Assembly (NCBI RefSeq): GCF_017104965.1
Contig: NZ_JAAGPR010000035.1
Span: 26,585-90,584, forward strand
DNA length: 64,000 nt
Source of the DNA: Paraburkholderia sp. Ac-20340
GTDB taxonomy: Bacteria; Pseudomonadota; Gammaproteobacteria; Burkholderiales; Burkholderiaceae
Reading direction: 5' to 3'
A program made the translations under genes and the position numbers. Below the pieces are notes generated by a model. The model had not been told where the DNA came from and did not search any database. It worked only from the letters and a program-made list of their open reading frames with translations. Shown here piece after piece: positions 9,365 through 18,061 of this stretch (within the stretch, counting starts at the first letter, position 1; every line of letters starts with the position of its first letter).

Positions 9365-9374
9365 GAACACTGTC

Positions 9375-9416
9375 AAAGGCCCTGTAAATCGCCAGATTTA
9401 CAGGGCCTTTGCTTTT
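9375..9416 (+). terminator. Terminator of tRNA-Ser
   Basis: Perfect 16 bp stem AAAGGCCCTGTAAATC / GATTTACAGGGCCTTT with a 4-base loop, followed by GCTTTTC. It marks the likely end of the core chromosome before the low-GC patch. Confidence 0.9.
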
Positions 9417-9908
9417 CTAGCTCATCAGCTGTCCATCAAATCGCCCTTCTGTCGTTCGCGTCCGTCGCAAGCCGATAAATCCCACCGGCGTTCCACGCAA
9501 GCGCCAGCTATCGCAAGCGAACGGCGACGCCAAACAAAGATCGATGAGGTCCGCTCTGCGAGCGTCGCTCGCAGCATATCGCCGGAATAGCCGGTCGAAC
9601 GTTGTCCGCAATCTCGCTGGAGTCGAAGCTGGTACGAGCGGGATGTCTACGCTGCGCAGAGGATACGTTCATCGACAGCCTGAACTGTCGAAGTCGAATT
9701 CACAATCGCCTTCAGTCCTTTCCATACGACCTTCCTGCCTGACCTTATTCAAGGTCTGCCGCGTCGCACGCTCACTACGCCGAAAGCAACGCGCAGCAGT
9801 TCTCAAATCGTTTTTGATATCAACCGAAAAGACTGCAGCTGCAACTGACTCGGACGACATCGAAAAATTTCAGATTTGTCTTATAAAAAAAGTGGGCATA
9901 CAGATTGA
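9417..9908. other. Gene-free stretch behind tRNA-Ser
   Basis: About 490 bases with no reading frame I can support on either strand. Base use is mixed and shifts toward AT near the right end. I looked for a second copy of the tRNA 3' end and for integrase or transposase motifs and saw none. It may be decayed mobile DNA. Confidence 0.45.
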
Positions 9909-10352
9909 ATATTAATAGCGACAGATCAAACGTGCCGAGTACTGCGGACTTCGGCCTTTGAAATCTGCTCACTCAGAACCGCTACGGTCGCAATGCGTAT
10001 CGGCGTAGTACTGGCAGGTGGATCAAATAGCGTCGCGATCAGGGGCGACAGCAACACAGTTTCGGGTTCAAATTCCAGCAACGTGAACGTTTGGATGAAC
10101 GGGTCCGGTAACGTCGTCTCTCTGGGAACGAACACGTCGTTGACTGACTTCGGTTCAGGCGACACGACTACTGTGGTCACGGGTAGCTATGTTCAAACCT
10201 ATGGCCAGAACCTGATGAGTTGGTCTAGCACCGACAACACCACGCAGATCGCGGCGATGGCGTCCTACGCCCCTGGTTCTACTGGAGGCACTTTGGCGCA
10301 AGCAACGCAAGCGGCAGGCGAGCCAATGCTGCTTACTTCGTTGCACCACTAA
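9909..10352 (+). pseudogene. Fragment of a beta-strand-repeat surface protein
   Basis: The frame is open from 9909; the first ATG is at 9993, giving 119 residues. The middle is made of short Gly/Ser/Asn/Thr repeats (SNSVAIRGDSNTVSGSNSSN, then NVVSLGTNTSLTDFGSGDT) like the beta-helical repeats of large exported or S-layer-like proteins. No signal peptide, anchor or ribosome site is seen, and relatives of this type are far longer, so I read it as a surviving C-terminal piece. It could instead be a small intact orphan. Its composition is far lower in GC than flanking genes. It is followed by a hairpin and the glycosyltransferase-like gene. Confidence 0.45.
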
Positions 10353-10397
10353 TTTAAGTCAATTATTTTTATAAGTTTTAAATTTAAATAAAAACGG

Positions 10398-10434
10398 GCC
10401 GCCGAAATATTTTAAAGCACCACTTTTCGGCGGC
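10398..10434. terminator. Hairpin between repeat fragment and glycosyltransferase gene
   Basis: Perfect 10 bp stem GCCGCCGAAA / TTTCGGCGGC with a 17-base loop in a very AT-rich stretch. T-rich flanks occur on both sides, more so for the minus strand. Confidence 0.55.
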
Positions 10435-10467
10435 TCATTTAACAAAAGATCACTTAAATTAAATAAA

Positions 10468-11247
10468 ATGAATACAGGTCTCGAACGGATTTTTGTTGCA
10501 ACACCAATCTACAATGATCAATGCTATGGATCGTACACATGCTCGCTTCTTGATTTACAGGCAGCGATCCTGAACTCTGGACGAGAGTTTACTTTTCAAT
10601 ATGTAAAAAACAACAGCATGATTTCAAGAGGAAGAAACATGTTGTTTTCCCGCTTTCTGCAGGATGAAAGGGCAACCCATCTTCTATTTGTCGATTCCGA
10701 CATTGCCTTTGACGCCGCCGATGTCATGCGAATGCTCGACTTTGACCATGACATCATGGCGGCAATCTATTCGCAGAAATATATCAACTGGGACAGGGTG
10801 GCAGACGCTGCGCGAAAATATCCGGATTTGCCATCACGATTGTTGCCCTCCGTTGCGGGGGTCTATGGAACATTTCACCCACTCCCAGGCGGCGGACACG
10901 TCTCGCTCGATGAGCCCTTCCAGATCGCCTCCGCAGGTATGGGATTGATGTTGATCCGTCGAGATGTCTTTATTCAAATGATCGATGCTTACCCAGAGTT
11001 GATGGTGAGACTCTCGAGCGGTGAGGCAAATTTCTTCCAAAGCAATCCGTGCATGCCTGGAATTTTCAACGAGATGGTATCGCCAGACGGTTTCTTTCTG
11101 GGTGAGGATTTATCGTTTTGCGAGAGATGGCGTGCTATTGGAGGGAAGGTGCATGGTTGCGGCTGGTTCAAAATCCGGCATCTCGGAACGCATGAATATG
11201 CATCCGATCTCCGACAGATCGGCCAGCTCGACTTGACAGTCCTGTGA
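10468..11247 (+). CDS. GT-A-type glycosyltransferase-like protein
   Basis: About 259 residues. The start IFVATPIYNDQCYGSYTCSL resembles the nucleotide-sugar end of family 2-like glycosyltransferases. The block SMISRGRNMLFSRFL is followed by THLLFVDSDIAFDA, whose DSD (residues 76-78) is a likely metal-binding DxD. A later GEDLSFCERWRAIGG resembles the acceptor-side ED motif. No membrane segment is seen. The GC content is clearly low (I count 17 G or C in 10441-10500), the ribosome site is poor, and it sits beside the repeat fragment, so it was probably acquired. The sugar and acceptor are unknown; the Ser/Asn-rich neighbour is one candidate acceptor. Confidence 0.65.
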   Translation: MNTGLERIFVATPIYNDQCYGSYTCSLLDLQAAILNSGREFTFQYVKNNSMISRGRNMLFSRFLQDERATHLLFVDSDIAFDAADVMRMLDFDHDIMAAIYSQKYINWDRVADAARKYPDLPSRLLPSVAGVYGTFHPLPGGGHVSLDEPFQIASAGMGLMLIRRDVFIQMIDAYPELMVRLSSGEANFFQSNPCMPGIFNEMVSPDGFFLGEDLSFCERWRAIGGKVHGCGWFKIRHLGTHEYASDLRQIGQLDLTVL

Positions 11248-11450
11248 GCATTCCTGTCGCTGGATAGCGGTCTCGTGGACCAACGCAAACCATCGTACTC
11301 GTTACTTTGCCCTACAAATACAGCATCGGATAACCCAAGCGGTCCGCGACACCCGCATTCTCGCGCGTCGCGCCCTACCCACCTTGTTCCATTCAGAAAG
11401 GCCAACCCGATAACACCGCAGGTATCGTTTATCGATACCGCAATAAAACA

Positions 11451-13469
11451 CTAAGGATGCCGAATATAATCCACTAGCGCCACGGTATATTGATCCGGCT
11501 TGCGGTCCACCAGACTCACCAGAATCGCCACCAGAAACCCGGCTGGCACGCCAAACACGCCTGAACTGATCGGCTCGATGCCAAACCATCGCGCGCCTTC
11601 AAAACCCGTAAGCTGGGTAAAGAACGGATAAGTCGAAACGATGTAATACACGCACACGGCAAGCCCCGCCACCATGCCCGCGACCGCGCCCAGCCGCGTC
11701 GTGCGCTTCCAGAACACGCCCAGCACCAGCACCGGAAATAAACTCGAAGCGGCCAGCGAAAACGCCGCGCCCACCAGAAACAGGATATTCCCGGCATTGA
11801 GCGAAGCCACCCACGAAGCGAACAAGGCCACGCCCAGCAGCAGAATCTTCGACATCGTCACGCGCCGCTGACTCGACGCATTCGGATCGACCATGTGGTA
11901 ATAGACATCGTGCGAAAGCACATTCGATATCGTCAGCAGCAAGCCATCGGCGGTTGAAAGCGCGGCGGCCAGCGCACCCGACGCAATCAAGCCCGACATC
12001 ACATACGGCAAGCCCGCAATTTCCGGTGCGGCCAGCACCACCATATCGGGCTGCATCTGGATATCGCTCCAATGCACGATGCCATCGCCATTCACATCGG
12101 CGACGCCAATCATATAAGGCTCGATACGCCGCCACTGCATGACCCAATGCGGCAAATCGTCGAAATGCTGCCCGACCAGGTGCGAAAGAATCTCGAACTT
12201 GATCAGCACCGCCAGCACCGGCACCGTCAAATAAAACAGCGCGACGAAAAACAGCGTCCAGCCGACCGAGCGCCGCGCCGACGCCACCGAAGTCGTCGTG
12301 TTGTAGCGCGTGAGAATATGCGGCAGGCTCGCCGTGCCCAGCGACAGACACAGCAGCAGCGACAGAAAATTGCGCTCGTGAATCTGCCGCGCTTCGTCGC
12401 TTTCGGCGGGAAAGGGTTCGTGCATCGGCACCGGCGGCGTGGCGCGCGCGAGCAGGTCGTCGCGCTGCTGCGTCCAGGCTGCACGCGCGGCTTCCGGGTC
12501 ACGCGGGAAACGCGCGATCTCGTGTTCGAGCGAATCGATATCGCGCAGCGGGCCATTATGTCGACGCAGACTCACCAGCGAATCGACCAGGCGTGTCTTC
12601 TCTTCGACATACGATTGCGGCAACGCGTCGAGCCGCGATTGCCAGAGCGCCGCGCGATGACGATATTCTTCGCGCACGTTCGCTTCGGCGCCGGCATCGC
12701 GCACGTCGCGTTCGAGCGTTTCCACGCGCTGCATCACGCGGCCGTAATCGAGTTGCGGCACCCAGCCCAAACCATCTCGATGCGCAATCAACGAAACCGG
12801 AATCAGAATCGCCGCGATCAGGATGATGTATTGCGCCACCTGCGTCCACGTCACGGCGCGCATGCCGCCCAGAAACGAGCACACGAGAATGCCCGCCAGC
12901 CCGCAGAAAATGCCAATGGCGAAATCCACGCCGATAAAGCGCACGGCGATCAGCCCTACGCCCTGAATCTGCGCGACCAGATAGATGAACGAGCAGAGAA
13001 TCGTCGCGAGTACGGCCAGTGCGCGCACGAGGTTGCTCGAGAAGCGCGTGCCGAGAAAATCCGCGATGGTGTAGCGCGCGAGTTTGCGCACATAAGGCGC
13101 GAGCAGAAAGGCCACGAGGCAGTAGCCGCCGGTCCAGCCCATCAGATACGCCAGGCCGTCGTAGCCGCTCGCGTAGAGCGAACCGGCGAGGCCAATGAAC
13201 GAAGCCGCCGAGAGCCAGTCGGCGGCCGTCGCCATGCCGTTGAACACCGATGGCACGCGCCGCCCCGCCACGTAGTATTCGACCAGGTCCGACGTGCGCG
13301 AAAGCAGGCCGATCACGGCATACACGGCGATCGGCACGAACAGGAACACGTAGCCGATCCACATGCCCGGGCCCGTGACGCGTTCGATGCGCCACATCAC
13401 GAAAACGAAGCCGAGAAAACCGAGCGTATAAAGCGCGTAGGAACGGATAAGCCGATGCGCGAGCTTCAT
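11451..13469 (-). CDS. Sodium:solute symporter, large subunit (VC_2705-like)
   Basis: Inner-membrane sodium/substrate symporter of 672 residues in the solute:sodium symporter superfamily, related to acetate permease ActP. Typical blocks are YYVAGRRVPSVFNGMATAADW near the start and GLIASGALAAALSTADGLLL in the C-terminal half. A long soluble insertion lies about residues 250-370. A dockerin/EF-hand-like loop DVNGDGIVHWSD (residues 458-469) sits in an outside loop, as I recall for this subfamily. The start codon overlaps the stop of the small-subunit gene in an ATGA, so the two are translated together. Position downstream of acs suggests uptake of acetate or a similar acid; the substrate is an inference. 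Confidence 0.88.
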   Translation of the reverse strand: MKLAHRLIRSYALYTLGFLGFVFVMWRIERVTGPGMWIGYVFLFVPIAVYAVIGLLSRTSDLVEYYVAGRRVPSVFNGMATAADWLSAASFIGLAGSLYASGYDGLAYLMGWTGGYCLVAFLLAPYVRKLARYTIADFLGTRFSSNLVRALAVLATILCSFIYLVAQIQGVGLIAVRFIGVDFAIGIFCGLAGILVCSFLGGMRAVTWTQVAQYIILIAAILIPVSLIAHRDGLGWVPQLDYGRVMQRVETLERDVRDAGAEANVREEYRHRAALWQSRLDALPQSYVEEKTRLVDSLVSLRRHNGPLRDIDSLEHEIARFPRDPEAARAAWTQQRDDLLARATPPVPMHEPFPAESDEARQIHERNFLSLLLCLSLGTASLPHILTRYNTTTSVASARRSVGWTLFFVALFYLTVPVLAVLIKFEILSHLVGQHFDDLPHWVMQWRRIEPYMIGVADVNGDGIVHWSDIQMQPDMVVLAAPEIAGLPYVMSGLIASGALAAALSTADGLLLTISNVLSHDVYYHMVDPNASSQRRVTMSKILLLGVALFASWVASLNAGNILFLVGAAFSLAASSLFPVLVLGVFWKRTTRLGAVAGMVAGLAVCVYYIVSTYPFFTQLTGFEGARWFGIEPISSGVFGVPAGFLVAILVSLVDRKPDQYTVALVDYIRHP

Positions 13470-13831
13470 CGTGGCGGCGCCTCGCGGGCGTCGCGGATCG
13501 CGGCTTCGGCTTCGCGCGCGGCCTGCAATTCGCGGTCGGCGCGCTGCATCAGCACGATATAGATCACCACCAGCGCCACGTAGACCAGGATCGCGCCTTG
13601 TGCGCCGAGGTAGAACGGCAGGCTGAAGCCGGCAAAGCGCACGCCGTCGAGCGCGCGCGCGAGCAGCGGCGCGACGAACGAGACCGTGAAGCCGATCGTC
13701 ATCAGCACGGCGATCAGCGCGACGTTAAAGCGCCAGTAACGCCGATGCGCGAGCGCCATCGCCCGGCTGACCGGCGGCGGCTCGGGCAAGGGATTGGGAT
13801 TGTTCGGCGGTTGGGTGCGTGGCGCGGCCAT
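13466..13831 (-). CDS. Sodium/solute symporter small subunit (DUF4212)
   Basis: A 121-residue protein with a Pro-rich N-terminus and two membrane segments (FNVALIAVLMTIGFTVSFVA; AILVYVALVVIYIVLMQRAD), the pattern of the DUF4212 partner subunit of VC_2705-type symporters. The start at 13831 is the Met that begins the family-like sequence; the open frame continues upstream without likeness. It overlaps the large subunit by four bases. Confidence 0.85.
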   Translation of the reverse strand: MAAPRTQPPNNPNPLPEPPPVSRAMALAHRRYWRFNVALIAVLMTIGFTVSFVAPLLARALDGVRFAGFSLPFYLGAQGAILVYVALVVIYIVLMQRADRELQAAREAEAAIRDAREAPPR

Positions 13832-13881
13832 GCGCCTGTTTAGCAAAAAGGCGCAGACGCGGCAATTGGGAAGAGTGCGAA

Positions 13882-13908
13882 GGACGCCGCGAGCCTGTCG
13901 CGGCGTCC
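13882..13908 (-). terminator. Intercistronic hairpin between acs and symporter genes
   Basis: Perfect 11 bp stem GGACGCCGCGA / TCGCGGCGTCC with a 5-base loop and no clear U-run. It may attenuate read-through from acs into the symporter or protect the acs mRNA end. Confidence 0.45.
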
Positions 13909-13943
13909 AGCTTGGACGTGAATCGTCGACTTGAAGCGTCGAC

Positions 13944-15926
13944 TTACAGCGATTCGCCGAGCTGATCGAGAATCGCCGGGTTTTCCAGCGTGGAGACGTC
14001 CTGCGTGATCGCCTCGCCCTTCGCGAGCGAGCGCAGCAGACGGCGCATGATCTTGCCCGAACGCGTCTTCGGCAGGTTCTCGCCGAAGCGGATGTCCTTC
14101 GGCTTGGCGATCGGCCCGATCTCCTTGCCCACCCAGGCACGCAGTTCGTTGGCGAGCTTCACGGCGTCGTCGCCATGCGGGCGCGTGGCCTTGAGCACCA
14201 CGAAGGCCACCACGGCTTCGCCGGTCGTATCGTCGGGACGGCCCACCACGGCGGCTTCGGCCACGAGCGGATTCGCCACCAGCGCCGACTCGATTTCCAT
14301 CGTGCCCAGGCGGTGACCCGAGACGTTCAGCACGTCGTCGATACGGCCCATGATCGTGAAGTAGCCGCTTTCCTTGTCGCGCACGCTGCCGTCACCGGCC
14401 AGATACAGCTTGCCGCCGAGTTCTTCGGGGAAGTAGCCCGACTTGTAGCGCTCCGGCTGACCCCAGACATTGCGGATCATCGCGGGCCACGGACGCTTGA
14501 CGACCAGAATGCCGCCCTGCCCGTTCGGCACGTCCTGGCCGGTTTCGTCGACGATCGCGGCCATGATGCCCGGCAGCGGCAGCGTGCACGAACCCGGCAC
14601 GAGCGGCGTCGCGCCCGGCAGCGGCGTGATCATGTGGCCGCCGGTTTCCGTCTGCCACCAGGTATCGACGATCGGGCAACGCTTGCCGCCCACGTTTTCG
14701 TAGTACCAGATCCACGCTTCGGGATTGATCGGCTCGCCGACCGTGCCCAGAATGCGCAGCGAAGACAGGTCATAGCTCTTCGGGTGCACCTTCGCATCGG
14801 CTTCCGATGCCTTGATGAGCGAGCGGATGGCCGTAGGCGCCGTGTAGAACAGCGTGACCTTGTGCTTCTGGATCATCTCCCAGAAGCGGCCCGCGTTCGG
14901 GTACGTGGGCACGCCTTCGAACACCACCTGGGTCGCGCCGATCGTCAGCGGTCCGTAGGCGATGTAGCTATGGCCCGTGATCCAGCCGATGTCGGCCGTG
15001 CACCAGAAGACGTCGTCGGGCTTGTAGTCGAAGGTCCACTTCATGCTCTGCGCGGCCCACAGCAGATAGCCGCCCGTGCTGTGCTGCACGCCCTTCGGTT
15101 TGCCCGTCGAACCCGAGGTATACAGGATAAAGAGCGGATGCTCCGCGCCCACCGGTTCCGGCGCGCAGGTGTCGCTTTCGGCCGCCGAGACGTCGTGCAT
15201 CCACAGATCGCGGCCTTCCTTCCACGCGACCTTGCCGCCCGTGCGCTGGTAGACGAACACGGTCTGCACGGCGTCGCAGCCGCCCATGGCGAGGGCTTCG
15301 TCGGCGATATTCTTCAGCGGCAGCGCCTTGCCGCCGCGCATCTGTTCGTCGGCGGTCACGAGCGCGACCGCGCCCACGTCCACCATGCGTTCGTTGAGCG
15401 ACTTCGACGAGAAGCCGCCGAACACCACCGAATGCGTCGCGCCAATGCGCGCGCAGGCCTGCATCGCCACCACGCCTTCCACCGACATCGGCATATAGAT
15501 GACGACGCGGTCGCCCTTCTTCACGCCGCGCTTCTTGAGCGCGTTGGCGAAGCGCGAGACGCGCGCGAGCAGGTCCTGGTAGGTAACGTTGGTGACGGTG
15601 CCGTCGTCGGCTTCGAAGACGATCGCGACGCGCTCGCCGTTACCGGCTTCGACGTGACGGTCGAGGCTGTTGTACGAAGCGTTGAGTTCGCCGTCTTCGA
15701 ACCACGTGTAGAACGGTGCCTTCGACTCGTCGAGCACCTTGGTGAAGGGCTTTTGCCAGGTCAGCGTTTCGCGCGCGAGGCGCGCCCAGAAACCTTCGTA
15801 ATCGCGTTCGGCTTCGGCGGCGAGCGCCTTGTAAGCCTCCATGCCGGACACCGTTGCGTTGGCCACCGTTTGCGCGGACGGCGCAAACACACGATGTTCC
15901 TGAAGAACCGATTCAATCGCAGACAT
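13944..15926 (-). CDS. acs: Acetyl-CoA synthetase (AMP-forming)
   Basis: Makes acetyl-CoA from acetate, ATP and CoA through acetyl-AMP. At 660 residues it matches the family. Visible motifs are the P-loop YTSGSTGKPKG, DTWWQTETGG, the hinge/ATP motif GRIDDVLNVSGHRLGT, and the C-terminal PKTRSGKIMRR, whose Lys (about 625) is the site that protein acetylation switches off. I start at the ATG at 15926 because AAGGGG lies six bases upstream; a TTG two codons earlier has no room for a ribosome site. The symporter subunits follow on the same strand, consistent with acetate uptake and activation. Confidence 0.96.
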   Translation of the reverse strand: MSAIESVLQEHRVFAPSAQTVANATVSGMEAYKALAAEAERDYEGFWARLARETLTWQKPFTKVLDESKAPFYTWFEDGELNASYNSLDRHVEAGNGERVAIVFEADDGTVTNVTYQDLLARVSRFANALKKRGVKKGDRVVIYMPMSVEGVVAMQACARIGATHSVVFGGFSSKSLNERMVDVGAVALVTADEQMRGGKALPLKNIADEALAMGGCDAVQTVFVYQRTGGKVAWKEGRDLWMHDVSAAESDTCAPEPVGAEHPLFILYTSGSTGKPKGVQHSTGGYLLWAAQSMKWTFDYKPDDVFWCTADIGWITGHSYIAYGPLTIGATQVVFEGVPTYPNAGRFWEMIQKHKVTLFYTAPTAIRSLIKASEADAKVHPKSYDLSSLRILGTVGEPINPEAWIWYYENVGGKRCPIVDTWWQTETGGHMITPLPGATPLVPGSCTLPLPGIMAAIVDETGQDVPNGQGGILVVKRPWPAMIRNVWGQPERYKSGYFPEELGGKLYLAGDGSVRDKESGYFTIMGRIDDVLNVSGHRLGTMEIESALVANPLVAEAAVVGRPDDTTGEAVVAFVVLKATRPHGDDAVKLANELRAWVGKEIGPIAKPKDIRFGENLPKTRSGKIMRRLLRSLAKGEAITQDVSTLENPAILDQLGESL

Positions 15927-16247
15927 CGACAACCCCTTGGTGAAGATGAAACGTCAAACTCGTGGACACGCGCAGCATCTGCGATGCCTGCGCGCGCCGT
16001 CTCCTGTGTGCCGCCGCGCCCTCTGTGGCCTGAGCGCGGGCGGCGAGCTTTCCTGTGATCTTTAGCGACGCGTTCGCGAGCGGCTGCGTTGGCGCGTTGC
16101 GTCCAGGCGCTTGTCTCGAACGCATCCTCGAACGCATCTTTCGAAGATTAAGCGCTGCAACTTACCCGCTACTTACGCAGGCGCGCGATAGCGACCTCTT
16201 AAACGGCCATTTAGAATGCTAACTGATCTGAGCGCCAGGATTCCAGC
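15927..16247. other. Divergent promoter region of acs and the EamA permease
   Basis: A 321-base gene-free stretch between divergent genes. It holds a possible -10 (TAGAAT at 16211-16216) for the permease. I see no clear operator or riboswitch. Confidence 0.5.
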
Positions 16248-17141
16248 TTGAACCGTCATTCACTTTTTCTCGTCGCCGCCATGCTGCTCGTGGGCAGCAA
16301 TGTCGGCATCGGCAAAACGATCGTTGCGTTTTTACCCGTTGATCTGTTTGCGTTGCTGCGCTTCGTGATCGCGCTCGCGGTGCTCTGGCCCCTGCTGCGC
16401 GTCGCCCGCATGCGCCGCGTGAAGCGCGGGGAATGGCTCAATCTGTTCCTGCAGGCGCTCTTCGGTACATTCGGGTTTACGCTGCTGATGCTCGGCGGCG
16501 TGCATCGCACCAGCGCCGTGGCCGCAGGCGTCATCACCAGCACGATTCCGGCCATCGTCGCGCTGTTCTCGTGGCTGTTTCTGCGCGAGCGGCCCGATGC
16601 CCGTGCGTTCGCATCGATCGCGCTCGCCATTGCGGGCATCGCCGTGATCAATCTGGCGCATGTCGATGCGAGCGCCGCCAATCCCGGCTCGTTCGCGGGC
16701 AACCTGATGGTGCTGGGCGCCGTGTGCTGCGAATCGCTTTACGTGATCCTCTCGCGCCGTCTCACGCAGACGCTGGCGCCGCTCGAAATCTGCGCGTACA
16801 CGCATCTGTTCGGCTTTCTGCTGATGCTGCCGGTGGGTCTGCACGCCGCGTTCTCGTTCGACTATGCGAGCGTGCCCGCCGGCATCTGGGGCCTCGTGCT
16901 CTGGTACGGGCTGTCGGCCAGTGTGTTCTCTTTCGTGTTGTGGATGATGGGCATCCGTCACGTGCCGGGCAGTATCGCGGGGGTCTTCACGGCTGTGCTG
17001 CCGGTGGCGGCCGCGCTCTACGGCATGGTGTTCCTGGGCGAGCGCCCCACGCCCGCGCACGGCATCGCGCTCGCCTGCGTGATTGCCGGCATCGCACTGG
17101 CGAGTTTCAAGACCCGACGCGTGCCGCCCGTCGCCTCCTGA
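16248..17141 (+). CDS. EamA-family (DMT) permease
   Basis: Inner-membrane transporter of 297 residues made of two five-helix EamA repeats (about residues 5-135 and 155-290). Each repeat ends in a family-typical block (IPAIVALFSWLFLRERPD; VLPVAAALYGMVFLGERPTP). It starts with TTG at 16248, seven bases after AGGA; the first in-frame ATG would delete part of helix 1. The substrate is not predictable (amino acids, metabolites or toxins in relatives). It is divergent from acs. Confidence 0.85.
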   Translation: MNRHSLFLVAAMLLVGSNVGIGKTIVAFLPVDLFALLRFVIALAVLWPLLRVARMRRVKRGEWLNLFLQALFGTFGFTLLMLGGVHRTSAVAAGVITSTIPAIVALFSWLFLRERPDARAFASIALAIAGIAVINLAHVDASAANPGSFAGNLMVLGAVCCESLYVILSRRLTQTLAPLEICAYTHLFGFLLMLPVGLHAAFSFDYASVPAGIWGLVLWYGLSASVFSFVLWMMGIRHVPGSIAGVFTAVLPVAAALYGMVFLGERPTPAHGIALACVIAGIALASFKTRRVPPVAS

Positions 17142-17361
17142 CAAGGCTCGCGCGGCATCGGCGCCACGCGTGTAATGACCCTGAAAGATTCGCTGCCCTC
17201 ATCGCGGCGAAGTGTCGCGCCGACGCGTTACAATAGCGCCCGCCCGGCCCCAGAGGCGCGGCGGCGCGATCGGCGAGAGCCTGCATCAAGACAGCAGACT
17301 CGGCGCGGCGCGCGCGGCGCCCCGTGGACCCCGCCCGATTTCCGCCCTACGTGAAACGCCC

Positions 17362-17985
17362 ATGTCCGCCGCACGCCCCAAGTCGTCCGCCGCGAAGTCT
17401 GCTGCCCTGTCCCGCCGCCGTATGGGTCTGCTGCCCAGCGTCATCTTCATGAGCCGCTGGCTCCAGGTGCCGCTCTACCTGGGGCTGATCGTCGGCCAGA
17501 CGGTCTATTGCGTGCTGTTCATCAAGGAAGTCTGGCATCTCGTCAGCCACGCGATGTCGCTCGACGAAACCAGCATCATGCTGGCCGTGCTCGGTCTGAT
17601 CGACGTGGTGATGATTTCCAACCTGCTCATCATGGTCATTGTGGGCGGCTACGAGACCTTCGTTTCGCGCATGGGCCTCGAAGGCCATCCCGACGAGCCC
17701 GAATGGCTCGACCACGTGAACGCCGGCGTGCTGAAGGTCAAGCTCGCGATGGCGCTGATCAGCATTTCGTCGATTCATCTGCTGAAAACCTTCATCAACC
17801 CGGACGCCGTTTCCGAGCGCACCGTGATCTGGCAAGTGGCCATTCACATCGCGTTCCTGCTCTCCGCGCTGGTGATGGCCTGGATCGACCGCATCACCAC
17901 GCATACGCATCCCGAGCATTATCACGATCTCGCCGCGCGTCATCCGGCGCCCGCGCCAGTGCGCGAGGTCGCGGAAACCGAATAA
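17362..17985 (+). CDS. UPF0114/YqhA-family membrane protein
   Basis: A 207-residue inner-membrane protein with about four hydrophobic segments. Family blocks are SRWLQVPLYLGLIVGQ, MISNLLIMVIVGGYETFVSR, and WLDHVNAGVLKVKLAMALI followed by SSIHLLKTF. The first ~25 residues are basic and poorly conserved. The ATG at 17362 is the first Met near the family-like part. The C-terminal tail is His-rich (THTHPEHYHDLAARH). Its biochemical role is unknown. It lies 76 bases before the fumarase gene. Confidence 0.85.
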   Translation: MSAARPKSSAAKSAALSRRRMGLLPSVIFMSRWLQVPLYLGLIVGQTVYCVLFIKEVWHLVSHAMSLDETSIMLAVLGLIDVVMISNLLIMVIVGGYETFVSRMGLEGHPDEPEWLDHVNAGVLKVKLAMALISISSIHLLKTFINPDAVSERTVIWQVAIHIAFLLSALVMAWIDRITTHTHPEHYHDLAARHPAPAPVREVAETE

Positions 17986-18061
17986 AGCCGATGCAAACCG
18001 GCGTCTGGTCAAAATAAAAAATTCCACAATTCGAATCACCCCGTCCCCATAGAAGCTAGCC

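Noticed and set aside
9361..11450. Direct repeat of the tRNA-Ser 3' end as a phage attachment site
   Set aside because: No second copy of the GGGGTTCGAATCCCC-CTCTCC end was visible in the island, and no integrase motif.
15930..15932. TTG as the acs start codon
   Set aside because: The ribosome site AAGGGG directly abuts it, leaving no spacing; the ATG six bases later is well placed.
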